This document shows positions 25,280 to 33,967 of a DNA stretch of 64,000 nucleotides, piece after piece. The notes under the pieces were generated by a model. It was not told the DNA's origin and did no database searches. It saw only the letters and a program-made list of their open reading frames with translations. Each line of letters starts with the position of its first letter. Within the stretch, counting starts at the first letter, position 1. The translations under genes were made by a program, and so were the position numbers. This DNA comes from Pseudooceanicola endophyticus (GTDB lineage: Bacteria; Pseudomonadota; Alphaproteobacteria; Rhodobacterales; Rhodobacteraceae): the NCBI RefSeq assembly GCF_018760365.1, contig NZ_JAHIAB010000003.1, positions 186,001-250,000 of the forward strand, given 5' to 3'.

Positions 25280-26758
25280 ATGCCCATTCCCGCCGAAACC
25301 TTCTTTCTCAGCGGTGACCGAGAGGCCACGTTGCAGCAGCAGATCCAGCAGGTCATCGCCGAGGCGATCCTGTCGGGCCGTTGCCTGGCCGGAGAGAAGA
25401 TGCCCTCGACCCGCCATCTGGCGCAGCATCTGGGGGTGGCGCGGATCACCGTGACCAATGCCTATACGGATCTGGTCGCCGACGAATATCTGGTGGCGCG
25501 GGGGCGGTCGGGTTTCTACGTGTCTGACAGCGCTCCGCAGCGCCCGGTGCTGACGCCCGAGGCCCGCGCCGGGGTGGTGCCGCTGGACTGGTCGCGCAAG
25601 CTGGGGCAGCGGTTTTCCGATGCCATGCCGGTGCTGCGCCCGGCGAACTGGTCCGACTACCGCTATCCGTTCATCTACGGGCAGACCGATCCGAAGCTGT
25701 TCGATCATGCCAACTGGCGCGCCTGCGCGATCCGGGCGGTGGGGCGCAAGGATTTCGACAGCCTTGCCACCGATCACTACGAACGCGACGATGCCATGCT
25801 GGTAGAGTTCCTGCTGCGCCAGATCCTGCCGCGGCGGGGCATTTCCGCGCGCCCCGAAGAGATCCTGATCACCATGGGCGCGCAACATGCGCTGTGGATG
25901 ACTGCGCAGATCCTGCTGACGCAGCGGCGTACCGCCGTGCTGGAGGATCCCTGCTATCCCGGTATGCGCCATATCCTGAACCAGTCGCGCTGCCAGATCC
26001 GCAATGTTGCCGTCGATGGCTGGGGCCTGCCGCCCGATGCCATCCCGCCCGAGGCCGACGTGGTCTTCACCACCCCCTCGCACCATTGCCCGACCAATGT
26101 CACCATGCCGCTGGCGCGCCGCCGCGACCTGCTGGCGCGGGCCGAACGCGACGGTTTCGTCATCGTCGAGGATGACTATGAATTCGAGATGTCCTTCCTC
26201 AAGCCGCCGTCGCCGGCGCTGAAGTCGCTCGACCGGGCAGGGTCGGTTGTCTACATGGGCTCCTTCTCCAAGTCGATCTTTCCGGGGCTGCGCATCGGCT
26301 ATCTGGTGGCGCCCGAACCCTTCATCACCGAGGCCCGCGCCCTGCGCTCCATGGTGCTGCGCCATCCGCCGGGGCACATGCAGCGCACCACGGCCTATTT
26401 CCTGTCGCTGGGCCATTTCGACGCCCAGATCGCCCGCATGGCGCGCAGCTATCGCCAGCGCCGCGCGGTGATGGAGCAGGCGCTGCGCGACCACGGGCTG
26501 CTGGATGCGGCGGCAGAGGAGACCTTTGGCGGCTCCTCTTTCTGGATGCGCGCGCCCGAGGGGGTGGACATGGGGCAGGTGGCGCTGAAACTGCGGCAAA
26601 GCTCGGTTCTGATTGAACCCGGAGAGGCCTTCTTTGCCGGTGGCGCGGAGGCGAAGCGGCATTACCGGCTGGCCTATTCCTCGATCCCGGCAGCGCGGAT
26701 CGAGGAGGGTGTGGCGCTGATCGCCCGCGCCATCGCCGAGGCGCAGGAGGAGGCATGA
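25280..26758 (+). CDS. MocR/PdxR-type GntR regulator with aminotransferase domain
   Basis: A 492-residue fusion of an N-terminal GntR winged helix (about 15-80, LAGEKMPSTRHLAQHLGVARITV) to a fold-type I aminotransferase-like domain. The PLP Lys is K331 in GSFSKSIFPGLRIGYLV. MocR proteins sense PLP or an amino-compound and control neighbouring genes. It overlaps the downstream hydrolase by four bases, so the regulator may control that hydrolase or the D-amino-acid dehydrogenase-like gene beyond. Control of vitamin B6 synthesis (PdxR) is possible, but no pdx gene is visible. Confidence 0.9.
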   Translation: MPIPAETFFLSGDREATLQQQIQQVIAEAILSGRCLAGEKMPSTRHLAQHLGVARITVTNAYTDLVADEYLVARGRSGFYVSDSAPQRPVLTPEARAGVVPLDWSRKLGQRFSDAMPVLRPANWSDYRYPFIYGQTDPKLFDHANWRACAIRAVGRKDFDSLATDHYERDDAMLVEFLLRQILPRRGISARPEEILITMGAQHALWMTAQILLTQRRTAVLEDPCYPGMRHILNQSRCQIRNVAVDGWGLPPDAIPPEADVVFTTPSHHCPTNVTMPLARRRDLLARAERDGFVIVEDDYEFEMSFLKPPSPALKSLDRAGSVVYMGSFSKSIFPGLRIGYLVAPEPFITEARALRSMVLRHPPGHMQRTTAYFLSLGHFDAQIARMARSYRQRRAVMEQALRDHGLLDAAAEETFGGSSFWMRAPEGVDMGQVALKLRQSSVLIEPGEAFFAGGAEAKRHYRLAYSSIPAARIEEGVALIARAIAEAQEEA

Positions 26759-27501
26759 GACCCGAGCGGCTGATCCTTCTGCATGGCGCCTGGGCGGGCG
26801 GCTGGGTCTGGGACGGGCTGGTGCCGGCGCTGGCCGCACGTGGACGCAAGGCCGTCGCTGCCGAGCTTCCGGGCAATGGCCATCACCCGATCCCGCCCGA
26901 AGCGGTGCAGCCGGAAGACTATCTGGAGACGCTGAAAGCGCTGATCGGGGAGGCTCCCGGCCCGGTGGCGATCCTGGGCCATTCGGGGGGCGGAATGCTG
27001 GTCAGCGCTGCCCTTGCCGCTTTCCCGAAGCGGATTTCGCAGGCGATCTGGCTGGCCGGGATGCTGCTGCCCGAGGGCCGCAGCTTTGACGATCTTCAGG
27101 AGGAAATCCTGGGGCCGGGCAAGCGCTTCGGGATCACCCCTCATGTGGTGCACGAGGCCGGCGGACGACTTAGCCGGGTGCCGCCCGATCAGGCGGTGCG
27201 GCATTTCTTCCAGGATGCCCCGCCGGAGGTTGCCACCCGCGCCGCCGCCCGGCTAAGCGCCCAGCCCGCCGCCGGGCACCGGCTGTCGCTGCCGCGCGGC
27301 CCGGGGTTCCAGGCCGCTTTCGACGCGGTGCCGAAGCTGTATATCCTGGCACAGCGCGACCGTTCCGTCCTGCCGGAGGCGCAGCGCCGGATGAGCACGG
27401 GCCATGCCAACCTGACCCGGATCGAGATCGACAGCGATCACGTGCCCCAGCTCTCGCGGCCCGAGGCGCTGGCGGATCTGCTGGATCGCTGGCTGCCCTA
27501 G
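26755..27501 (+). CDS. Alpha/beta-hydrolase
   Basis: A 248-residue protein with an early oxyanion motif LLHGAWAGGWVWDGL and nucleophile elbow GHSGGG (S77). The family resembles small esterase/hydroxynitrile-lyase-like hydrolases. The predicted His is in SDHVPQLSRPEAL near the C-terminus. It is translationally coupled to the MocR gene (ATGA). Its TAG shares the tetranucleotide CTAG with the stop of the converging dehydrogenase gene. The substrate is unknown. Confidence 0.82.
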   Translation: MRPERLILLHGAWAGGWVWDGLVPALAARGRKAVAAELPGNGHHPIPPEAVQPEDYLETLKALIGEAPGPVAILGHSGGGMLVSAALAAFPKRISQAIWLAGMLLPEGRSFDDLQEEILGPGKRFGITPHVVHEAGGRLSRVPPDQAVRHFFQDAPPEVATRAAARLSAQPAAGHRLSLPRGPGFQAAFDAVPKLYILAQRDRSVLPEAQRRMSTGHANLTRIEIDSDHVPQLSRPEALADLLDRWLP

Positions 27502-28733
27502 TAGCGACGCGCCGCCGGAGAGATCGCCTCCAGCAGCGGCGAGGTGCGGTGCTCGATCGCTTCCAGCAGCAGGGCCGAGGTCGTGGGGCCAAGGGTAAAG
27601 CCCTGATGACCATGGCCGAAATGGAACCACATGCCGGGATGGCGGGGGGCGGCGCCGACCACGGGCAGCATGTCGGGCATACAGGGCCGCGTGCCGTGCC
27701 ACTGGGTCTCGGGCTTGCGGGCGCCGATGGCGAACAACCGGCGGGCGCCTTCGACCCCGCGCTCCAGCTGGCGCGGATCCTGCGGCGCGTTCAGATCGAC
27801 CAGCGCGGCGCCGGTGGCCACCCGCAGACCGGCCCGCATCGGCGAAAGCACCACGCCATAGGCATTGTCCATGACTGGCGTGCGGGGCTGGGCCGGGGCC
27901 TCGAAATGACCATGGTAGCCGCGCTTGAAGACCATCGGGATGTGGTAGCCGAAGCGTTTCAGCAGCTCGGGCGACCAGGGGCCAAGCGCGACCACCACCT
28001 GCGCGGCGCTGACGGGCCCTTCGGTGGTGGTCACGTGCCAGCCCGATCCCTCCTGTGCCAGGGTCAGTGCATCGCCGGCCATGATCCGCCCGCCGCGGGC
28101 CTCGAACAGGGTCGCGTAGGCGGCGGTCAGCCCGCCGGGATCGGCGCAGGTCCAGCTTTGCTGCCAGTGCACCGCACCGGCGGGGGGCCTTAGCAGCGCG
28201 GGTTCCTCGGCCAGGTAGGCATTGCCGTCCAGGACCCGGCCCAGCCGCCCGTAACTGCTTGTGATGCGTTCGAAATCCTTCGCGGCGGCCTCGAACCGGC
28301 GGGGGCTGTGATAGACCACGTGATAGCCATCCCGCGCGATCAGGTTGGCAGAGCCGGAGGCGGCGATGAGCGGCGCGTGATCCTCGGCGGCGCGCAGGGT
28401 CAGGGCGGCGTAATGCACCGACAGCGCCCGATGACGCCGCCGTCCCGAGGTCACGTAATAGCCCAGCAGCGCGCCGGCCTGACGGAGCACGGCGGTCGGG
28501 CTCCAGACCACGTCGTTGGAGCGTCCGCTGACGTATCCCAGCAGCGTGCGCAGGTCATGGGGCAGGGCGTAGGGCTCGGCGGCCTCGACCTGGATGAAGC
28601 CGGCATTGCCAAAGCTTGTCTCGCGCCCGGGGTCGCGACGGTCGATCAGTGTCACCGCGTGCCCCTGCGACTGCAGCGCCAGTGCCGTGCTGACCCCGAC
28701 CATGCCGGCCCCGAGGACCAGGAATTCCGCCAT
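27498..28733 (-). CDS. FAD-dependent D-amino-acid dehydrogenase-like oxidoreductase (DAO family)
   Basis: A 411-residue DAO/DadA-like flavoprotein. The N-terminal dinucleotide-binding motif is VLGAGMVGVSTALAL, followed by IDRRDPGRETSFGNAG, the DadA-type sequence around the FAD. The C-terminal WHGTRPCMPDMLPVVGAAP and GHGHQGFTLGP motifs are typical of D-amino-acid dehydrogenases. It probably deaminates a D-amino acid or proline-like amine to a keto or imino acid, passing electrons to the quinone pool. The true start is the ATG at 28731-28733; longer in-frame extension runs antisense through the ATPase gene and is spurious. The 3' end overlaps the hydrolase's stop. Confidence 0.85.
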   Translation of the reverse strand: MAEFLVLGAGMVGVSTALALQSQGHAVTLIDRRDPGRETSFGNAGFIQVEAAEPYALPHDLRTLLGYVSGRSNDVVWSPTAVLRQAGALLGYYVTSGRRRHRALSVHYAALTLRAAEDHAPLIAASGSANLIARDGYHVVYHSPRRFEAAAKDFERITSSYGRLGRVLDGNAYLAEEPALLRPPAGAVHWQQSWTCADPGGLTAAYATLFEARGGRIMAGDALTLAQEGSGWHVTTTEGPVSAAQVVVALGPWSPELLKRFGYHIPMVFKRGYHGHFEAPAQPRTPVMDNAYGVVLSPMRAGLRVATGAALVDLNAPQDPRQLERGVEGARRLFAIGARKPETQWHGTRPCMPDMLPVVGAAPRHPGMWFHFGHGHQGFTLGPTTSALLLEAIEHRTSPLLEAISPAARRY

Positions 28734-28902
28734 TCTGCCACCTCCCCGGTACCAATCTTGACCTTGCGGCAAGGGTAGGCTCGGGGCCCGCCCGCTGGCA
28801 AGCGGCCGTTGCGCCGCAGCGCCCCCGGCCCTGCGCTCGGGCCCGGATCCACGCCACGGCCCCGCACAACTGCGTGAGATCGCCCCATTCCGCTGACCGG
28901 AC

Positions 28903-28916
28903 TTGACTCCGATCAA
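28903..28916 (+). promoter_or_regulatory. FNR/FnrL-type box upstream of the H+-ATPase gene
   Basis: TTGAC-TCCG-ATCAA matches the FNR/FnrL dyad (TTGAY-N4-RTCAA). A CATAAT hexamer lies at 28937-28942, about 20 bp further on. A start near 28950 would place the box centre near -41, the class II activator position. The rest of the 300-bp gap (28734-29033) has no gene. Confidence 0.6.
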
Positions 28917-29033
28917 ATCCTGCCGAGGCTGATGATCATAATTGTGACGAAATACTTGCCATTCCCGACAGCCCCCGACCGGACGCCAGTTCCCGGGGTG
29001 GCCTGCCCCCCGTGGGCGCGGAAGGAGGACTTC

Positions 29034-31445
29034 ATGACACATGCAGAAGCTTTGCCCGAAACAGCGACCGGAGCGCCCGATACGGCGCTGAACACCGACA
29101 TGACTCAGGGTCTGAGCGCCGCCGAGGCCGCCGAGCGGCTGAAGCAATACGGCCCCAACGCGCTGGAGGAAAAGCACGAGACGCTGCTGGACCGGCTGAA
29201 GCATTTCTTCTGGGGGCCGATCCCCTGGATGATCGAGATCGCCGCGATCCTGTCGGCGGTGCTGGGAGACTGGCCGGATTTCGCGATCATCCTGGCGATG
29301 CTGCTGATCAATGCTGCCGTCGACTGGTGGCAGGAGCGCAAGGCGGGGGATGCGATCGCCTCGCTCAAGGCGCAGCTGGCGCTGTCGGCACGGGTGCTGC
29401 GGGATGGCGCCTGGACGGACGTTCCGGCGGCAGAGCTGGTGCCCGGCGACGTGGTGCACCTGAAGCTGGGCGATATCACCCCCGCCGATGTGCGGCTGGT
29501 CTCGGGCAGCTACCTGACGGCGGATGAATCGGCGCTGACCGGGGAATCCCTGCCGGCCGAGAAGAAGCCCGGCGACACCGCCTATTCCGGCGCCACCATC
29601 CGCATGGGAGAGATGGGCGGCGTGGTCAGCGCCACCGGTATGCAGACCTTCTTCGGCAAGACCGCCCGCATGGTCGAGAATGCCGAGACGAAGTCGCATT
29701 TCCAGAAGGCCGTGCTGGGGATCGGCAACTTCCTGATCCTGGTGACCATTGCCCTTGTGGCGGTGATCCTGGTGACGGCTGTGATCCGGGGCACGCCGTT
29801 CTGGGACACGCTGCAATTCGCGCTGATCCTGACCGTCGCGGCGATCCCGGTGGCGCTGCCCACGGTGCTGTCGGTGACCATGGCCGTGGGCGCCGAGAAG
29901 CTGGCCAAGCTGAAGGCCATCGTCTCGCGGCTGGTCTCGATCGAGGAGCTGGCGGGGGTCGATGTGGCCTGCGTCGACAAGACCGGCACGCTGACGATGA
30001 ACCAGCTGACCCTGGCAGAGCTGAAGCCCGAGGCCGGCGTCGAGGAGGCCGCGCTGCTGCGCGCTGCCCGCATGGCCTGCAATGCCGAGGATCCCGATGC
30101 CATCGACAGCGCGATTCTGGCCGATGCCCCGCCCGAGACGGGGACGCTGCTGGAGTTCACGCCCTTCGATCCGGTCTCCAAGCGGGCGTCGGCGCGGATG
30201 CGGCTTGAGGAGGGCGAGGTCAGCTTTTCCAAGGGCGCGCCGCAGGTGATCCTGGACCTCTGCGCGCTGCCCGAAGCCGAGCGGACCCGGATCGAGCAGG
30301 CCGTGGATGCGCTGGCCGCCGATGGCTACCGCGCGCTTGGCGCGGCGGAACAGAAGGCCGGAGGTGCCTGGACCTTCCTCGGGCTGATCCCGATCTTCGA
30401 CCCCCCGCGCGAAGATGCCGCCGAGACGATCGCGACCCTGCGCAGGATGGGGCTGCGCATCAAGATGATCACCGGCGACCACGAGGCGATTGCCCGTCAG
30501 ATTGCCGGGCGTCTGGGGCTTGGCGCCGATATCGGCTCGGCGGGGCGGATGTTTGATGGCACTGAGGCGCAGGTGGCCGAACGCATCGACGCCGCCGATG
30601 GGGTGGCCCGCGTCCTGCCCGAGCACAAGTTCGCCATCGTCAAGGCGTTGCAGGGCAAGGGCCATATCGTTGCCATGACCGGCGACGGGGTGAACGATGC
30701 CCCGGCGCTGAAGCAGGCCGATGCGGGGATCGCGGTTTCCGGGGCCACCGATGCGGCCCGCGCCGCCGCCGATGTCGTGCTGACCGGCACCGGCCTGTCG
30801 GTCATTGCCGCAGCGGTCGAGGAATCGCGCCGCATCTTCGAGCGGATGCTCTCTTACGCCACCTTCCGGATTTCCGAGACGATCCGGGTGCTGATCTTCA
30901 CCACGCTCTCGATCCTGGTCTTCAACTTCTACCCGGTCACCGCGGTGATGATCGTGCTGCTGGCGCTGCTGAACGACTTCCCGATCATGATGATCGCCTA
31001 TGACAACACCCGCGTCGCGGATCGTCCGGTGCGCTGGCAGATGAAACGGGTGCTGACACTGGCCACCTGTCTGGGCCTGACCGGCGTGCTGGAGACCTTC
31101 CTGCTGTTCTGGTTCGCTGATGCGGTGCTGAAACTGCCGCGCGACACGATCCAGTCGATCATCTTCCTGAAGCTGCTGGTAGCGGGGCATTTCACCCTCT
31201 ACATCACCCGCTCCGAGAAATGGGTCTGGACGCGTCCCTGGCCCTCTCTGCGGCTGTTCCTGACCACCGAGACGACGCAGGTGCTGGGCACGCTGTTTGC
31301 GGTCTACGGCGTGCTGATCGCGCCCATCGGCTGGGGCTGGGCCCTGGCGGTCTGGGCCTATGCGCTGTGCTGGCTGGTGATCGAGAACTTCGTCGCCATC
31401 GCGGTACGCCGCTGGCTGGCCCGAGGCGACGGCCAGACGGCCTGA
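29034..31445 (+). CDS. P3A-type H+-exporting ATPase
   Basis: An 803-residue P-type ATPase preceded by AAGGAGG. It carries the cation ATPase N-domain, an actuator with TGES (SALTGESLPAE), M4 with AIPVALPTVLSVTMAVG, the phosphorylated D315 in VDKTGTLTMN, the hinge MTGDGVNDAPALKQADAGIAV, and M6 LLNDFPIMMIAYDN. The PVALPTV and LNDFPIMM segments match the proton pumps of plants, fungi and archaea. It lacks a metal-binding N-terminal domain and the long autoinhibitory tail of plant pumps. Bacterial members are uncommon; ATP-driven proton export under low oxygen or acid is the likely role. Confidence 0.9.
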   Translation: MTHAEALPETATGAPDTALNTDMTQGLSAAEAAERLKQYGPNALEEKHETLLDRLKHFFWGPIPWMIEIAAILSAVLGDWPDFAIILAMLLINAAVDWWQERKAGDAIASLKAQLALSARVLRDGAWTDVPAAELVPGDVVHLKLGDITPADVRLVSGSYLTADESALTGESLPAEKKPGDTAYSGATIRMGEMGGVVSATGMQTFFGKTARMVENAETKSHFQKAVLGIGNFLILVTIALVAVILVTAVIRGTPFWDTLQFALILTVAAIPVALPTVLSVTMAVGAEKLAKLKAIVSRLVSIEELAGVDVACVDKTGTLTMNQLTLAELKPEAGVEEAALLRAARMACNAEDPDAIDSAILADAPPETGTLLEFTPFDPVSKRASARMRLEEGEVSFSKGAPQVILDLCALPEAERTRIEQAVDALAADGYRALGAAEQKAGGAWTFLGLIPIFDPPREDAAETIATLRRMGLRIKMITGDHEAIARQIAGRLGLGADIGSAGRMFDGTEAQVAERIDAADGVARVLPEHKFAIVKALQGKGHIVAMTGDGVNDAPALKQADAGIAVSGATDAARAAADVVLTGTGLSVIAAAVEESRRIFERMLSYATFRISETIRVLIFTTLSILVFNFYPVTAVMIVLLALLNDFPIMMIAYDNTRVADRPVRWQMKRVLTLATCLGLTGVLETFLLFWFADAVLKLPRDTIQSIIFLKLLVAGHFTLYITRSEKWVWTRPWPSLRLFLTTETTQVLGTLFAVYGVLIAPIGWGWALAVWAYALCWLVIENFVAIAVRRWLARGDGQTA

Positions 31446-31452
31446 TTTGGGG

Positions 31453-31476
31453 GGGCGTCGCGGTTAGGCGACGCCC
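31453..31476. terminator. Bidirectional hairpin at a convergent junction
   Basis: GGGCGTCGC (31453-31461) pairs with GCGACGCCC (31468-31476). It overlaps the last codons and stop of the DUF1330 gene and sits 8 nt after the ATPase stop, so one element could end both transcripts. Confidence 0.65.
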
Positions 31477-31751
31477 TCGACCAGGCTGACATGGGCGATG
31501 CAGGCGCCATCGCGCGCGTCGCGTGCGGCGCGGTATTCGGGACTGTCGTAGCAGGCCCGCGCCGTCTCCATGCTGGGGAAGGCGATCACCACCTGGCGGT
31601 CGTGCGCGGTGCCCTCAAGGGTTTGGCTGGCGCCACCCCGGGCCAGGAACTGCGCCCCGTATTTCGCGAAGGCCGCCGGGGCCAGCGCCATGTAGCCGCT
31701 GTAGCGCTCCGGGTCGGTCACGGTGACATGGGCAATCCAGTAGACGGTCAT
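31464..31751 (-). CDS. DUF1330 family protein
   Basis: A 95-residue protein of the DUF1330 (ferredoxin-like/ABM-like barrel) family. It has the conserved YWIAHVTVTDPERYSGYM start and IAFPSMETARACYDSPEYRAAR in the second half. Such small proteins often accompany degradation genes and may act as monooxygenase accessories, but the family lacks a fixed function. Its ATG overlaps the stop of the upstream regulator gene by four bases, so it is co-translated with the GntR regulator that faces the luciferase-like monooxygenase operon. Confidence 0.82.
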   Translation of the reverse strand: MTVYWIAHVTVTDPERYSGYMALAPAAFAKYGAQFLARGGASQTLEGTAHDRQVVIAFPSMETARACYDSPEYRAARDARDGACIAHVSLVEGVA

Positions 31752-32440
31752 TGTTCGCTCTCCGCGCGCAGCAGGCGCTCGGCAATCGCCGAGGCCTCGT
31801 CGATATGGGCCGAGACCGCCGCCGCCGCCGCCTCGGCATCGTTTTCAAGGATCGCCTCGCAGATCGAGGTCATATGCGCAAAGCCTGAGCGGTGGCGGTC
31901 GGTGGTCGAAAGCGTCATCGCGCGCAGGCGGCTGATGCGTCCGTTCAGGCGGCGCACCACCTCCCAGGCGATGTCGTGGCCGGCGGCGCCGAAGATCGCC
32001 TGGTAGAATTCCGTCGTGGCATGGGTCAGCACGCCGGGCTGGGGATCGGCATAGGCGACCTCCAGTTGCATCAGGGCGGTGCGCAGCTTCAGCTTCACCG
32101 CCGCATCGGCCCGGCGCGCGCAGTCGCGGGCGGCATCCGCTTCCAGCAGGCGGCGGATGTTGTAGATCTGGCGCGCCTGGTCGGGGTCCAGCCGCGCCAC
32201 GATCGGGCCGCGATTGGGCTGGATCTCGACCAGCCCCTCGGCCTCGAGGTAGCGCAGGGTCTCGCGGATGACGGTGCGCGACACGCCCATCTGGTCGCAG
32301 AGCGTGCGCTCCACCAGGCGGTCGCCGGATTTGAAATGCCCGTCGAGAATCGCCTTGCGCAGACGGTCCACCGCGATCTCGCGCAGGGTCTGGGGCGGCT
32401 GGTCGATCTTCAGGGACAGGGGGGATGTGCTGCTTTCCAT
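31748..32440 (-). CDS. GntR/FadR-type (FCD) transcriptional regulator
   Basis: A 230-residue regulator. The N-terminal winged helix spans about 20-85 (LVERTLCDQMGVSRTVIRETL with the wing GLVEIQPNRGPIVA). The C-terminal all-helical FCD domain carries the Asp/His metal-site pattern in DADAARD, HATTEFYQAI and HMTSICEAI. FCD regulators usually respond to an organic acid that is the pathway substrate or intermediate. It is divergent from the AA_synth operon, with a TGGTATACCA palindrome between them, so it most likely represses that operon until an acidic metabolite binds. Confidence 0.9.
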   Translation of the reverse strand: MESSTSPLSLKIDQPPQTLREIAVDRLRKAILDGHFKSGDRLVERTLCDQMGVSRTVIRETLRYLEAEGLVEIQPNRGPIVARLDPDQARQIYNIRRLLEADAARDCARRADAAVKLKLRTALMQLEVAYADPQPGVLTHATTEFYQAIFGAAGHDIAWEVVRRLNGRISRLRAMTLSTTDRHRSGFAHMTSICEAILENDAEAAAAAVSAHIDEASAIAERLLRAESEQ

Positions 32441-32498
32441 GGCATCACGTTAGCCGGTTGCAGCGGATCTGCCAATTGGGAATTGACTGATGGTCTTG

Positions 32499-32508
32499 TG
32501 GTATACCA
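32499..32508 (+). promoter_or_regulatory. Candidate FCD-regulator operator
   Basis: TGGTATACCA is a perfect 10-bp palindrome of the TNGTnnACNA type bound by FadR/FCD regulators. It lies 34 bp before the AA_synth ATG, and TTGACT at 32483-32488 could be the -35 just upstream. A second palindrome, CCAATTGG, lies about 20 bp upstream. Confidence 0.55.
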
Positions 32509-32541
32509 ACGTACAGGCATATCAACATGCGAGGGAGACTC

Positions 32542-33144
32542 ATGCCCGCGATCATCCGCAAGACCCTGCTTCACAAGGAAACCACCTTTATCGAGGGCGG
32601 CAAGGCCGCACCCGTGCCGCTGGAGCTTGTCGCCGCCGTGGCGGTGATCAAGAACCCCTGGTACGGGCTGGGTTTCGTCGAGGATCTGCGGCCTGCCATC
32701 GCCGATGTGGCCCCGGGCCTGGGCGAGCTGCTGACCGCGATGATCATCGATACCTGCGGCGGCGGTGACAAGGTCGAGGGCTACGGCAAGTCCGCCATCG
32801 TCGGCCTGGGCGGAGAGGTGGAACATGCCTCGGCGCTGATCCACACGCTGCGCTTTGGCAACCATTACCGCCAGGCGGTAGGGGCGAAATCCTACCTGTC
32901 CTTCTGCAACACCCGGGGCGGGGCCAATGCGCCGCTGCTGATCCCGCTGATGGACAAGAACGATGGCGGCCGCCGCTCTCACTACCTGACCATCCAGCTG
33001 GCGATCCCCGATGCCCCCGCCGAGGACGAGATCGTCGTGGCCCTTGGCGCCTCCAACGCCGGGCGTCCGCATCATCGCATCGGCGACCGGTACCAGGATC
33101 TGAAGGACATGGGTCATGACGTCGACAACCCTGCGGCTGTCTGA
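32542..33144 (+). CDS. AA_synth (DUF1185) family protein
   Basis: A 200-residue protein of the 'amino acid synthesis' family (PF06684). Conserved features include ETTFIEGGKAAPVPLELVAAVAVIKNPWYG, DTCGGGDKVEGYGKSAIVGLGGEVEHASALIH, and a C-terminal ASNAGRPHHRIGDRYQD, split here by description into short blocks. Despite the family name no reaction is established. Members recur as the first gene of catabolic operons with luciferase-like monooxygenases. ATG at 32542 follows GAGGGAGA; an earlier ATG would add five residues. Its 3' end overlaps the hydrolase gene by 29 nt. Confidence 0.82.
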   Translation: MPAIIRKTLLHKETTFIEGGKAAPVPLELVAAVAVIKNPWYGLGFVEDLRPAIADVAPGLGELLTAMIIDTCGGGDKVEGYGKSAIVGLGGEVEHASALIHTLRFGNHYRQAVGAKSYLSFCNTRGGANAPLLIPLMDKNDGGRRSHYLTIQLAIPDAPAEDEIVVALGASNAGRPHHRIGDRYQDLKDMGHDVDNPAAV

Positions 33145-33916
33145 CGGGCGCGCTGCGGCGATCCTGGAAGAGGGGCAGGGCGATGTCCTGCTCCTGATCC
33201 ACGGGGTCGGGTTGCAGAAGGCGGCCTGGGCGGCGCAGATCGCCGCCCTGTCGCCCCGGATGCGGGTCGTTGCGGTGGACATGCCCGGCCATGGCGGCAG
33301 CGATCCCTTGCCCGAAGGCAGCCTGCTGCCCGATTTCGTTGCCTGGGCGGCGCGGGTGATCGAGGCGCTGGATTGTGGTCCGGTCAGCCTGGCGGGGCAT
33401 TCCATGGGCGCTTTGATCGCCGCTGGCACTGCCATCGAACGCCCCGATCTGGTGACGCGCCTCGCTGTGCTGAACGGCGTCTTCCGCCGCTCTGAGGCCG
33501 CCCGCGCCGCCGTCATCGCCCGCGCCGACGAGATGGCGCAGGGCGAAAAGGACATCGACGGCCCGATTGCCCGCTGGTTCGATGCCTCTCCCGCCGACCA
33601 GGCCCATGCGGCGCTGGCGCGCGGCTGGCTGACCCAGGTCGATCCCGCCGCCTATGCCACGGTCTACGGCGCCTTCGCGCGCGGCGATGCCACCTATGCC
33701 GACCGCTGGGCGCAGCTGTCCTGCCCGGTGCTGGTGCTGACGGCGGATGGCGATCCGAACTCCACCCCCGCCATGGCCCGCGCCATGGCCGAGGCCGCGC
33801 CGCGCGCGGAACTTAAGATCATCGAGGGGCACCGCCACATGGTGCCGATGACCGCGCCCGATGAGGTCAGCGCGGCGATCCTGTGCTGGCACGGGCTGGA
33901 TCTGGTCACCCGCTGA
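33116..33916 (+). CDS. Alpha/beta-hydrolase of the monooxygenase operon
   Basis: A 266-residue alpha/beta-hydrolase-fold protein. The oxyanion strand is LLLIHGVGLQKAAW, the nucleophile elbow is AGHSMGAL with S96, the acid is in LTADGDPNSTP, and the His is in EGHRHMVP. It is related to 3-oxoadipate enol-lactonase and other ring-cleavage hydrolases (VAVDMPGHGGSDP). In this operon it could hydrolyse a lactone, ester or amide released by the monooxygenase. It overlaps the preceding gene by 29 nt, a deeper overlap than the usual four bases, suggesting tight co-translation. Confidence 0.85.
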   Translation: MTSTTLRLSDGRAAAILEEGQGDVLLLIHGVGLQKAAWAAQIAALSPRMRVVAVDMPGHGGSDPLPEGSLLPDFVAWAARVIEALDCGPVSLAGHSMGALIAAGTAIERPDLVTRLAVLNGVFRRSEAARAAVIARADEMAQGEKDIDGPIARWFDASPADQAHAALARGWLTQVDPAAYATVYGAFARGDATYADRWAQLSCPVLVLTADGDPNSTPAMARAMAEAAPRAELKIIEGHRHMVPMTAPDEVSAAILCWHGLDLVTR

Positions 33917-33967
33917 CCGCCGGGGCGCATGGCCCCAATTGCAGATCCCGTCCGAAGGACACCGCCC

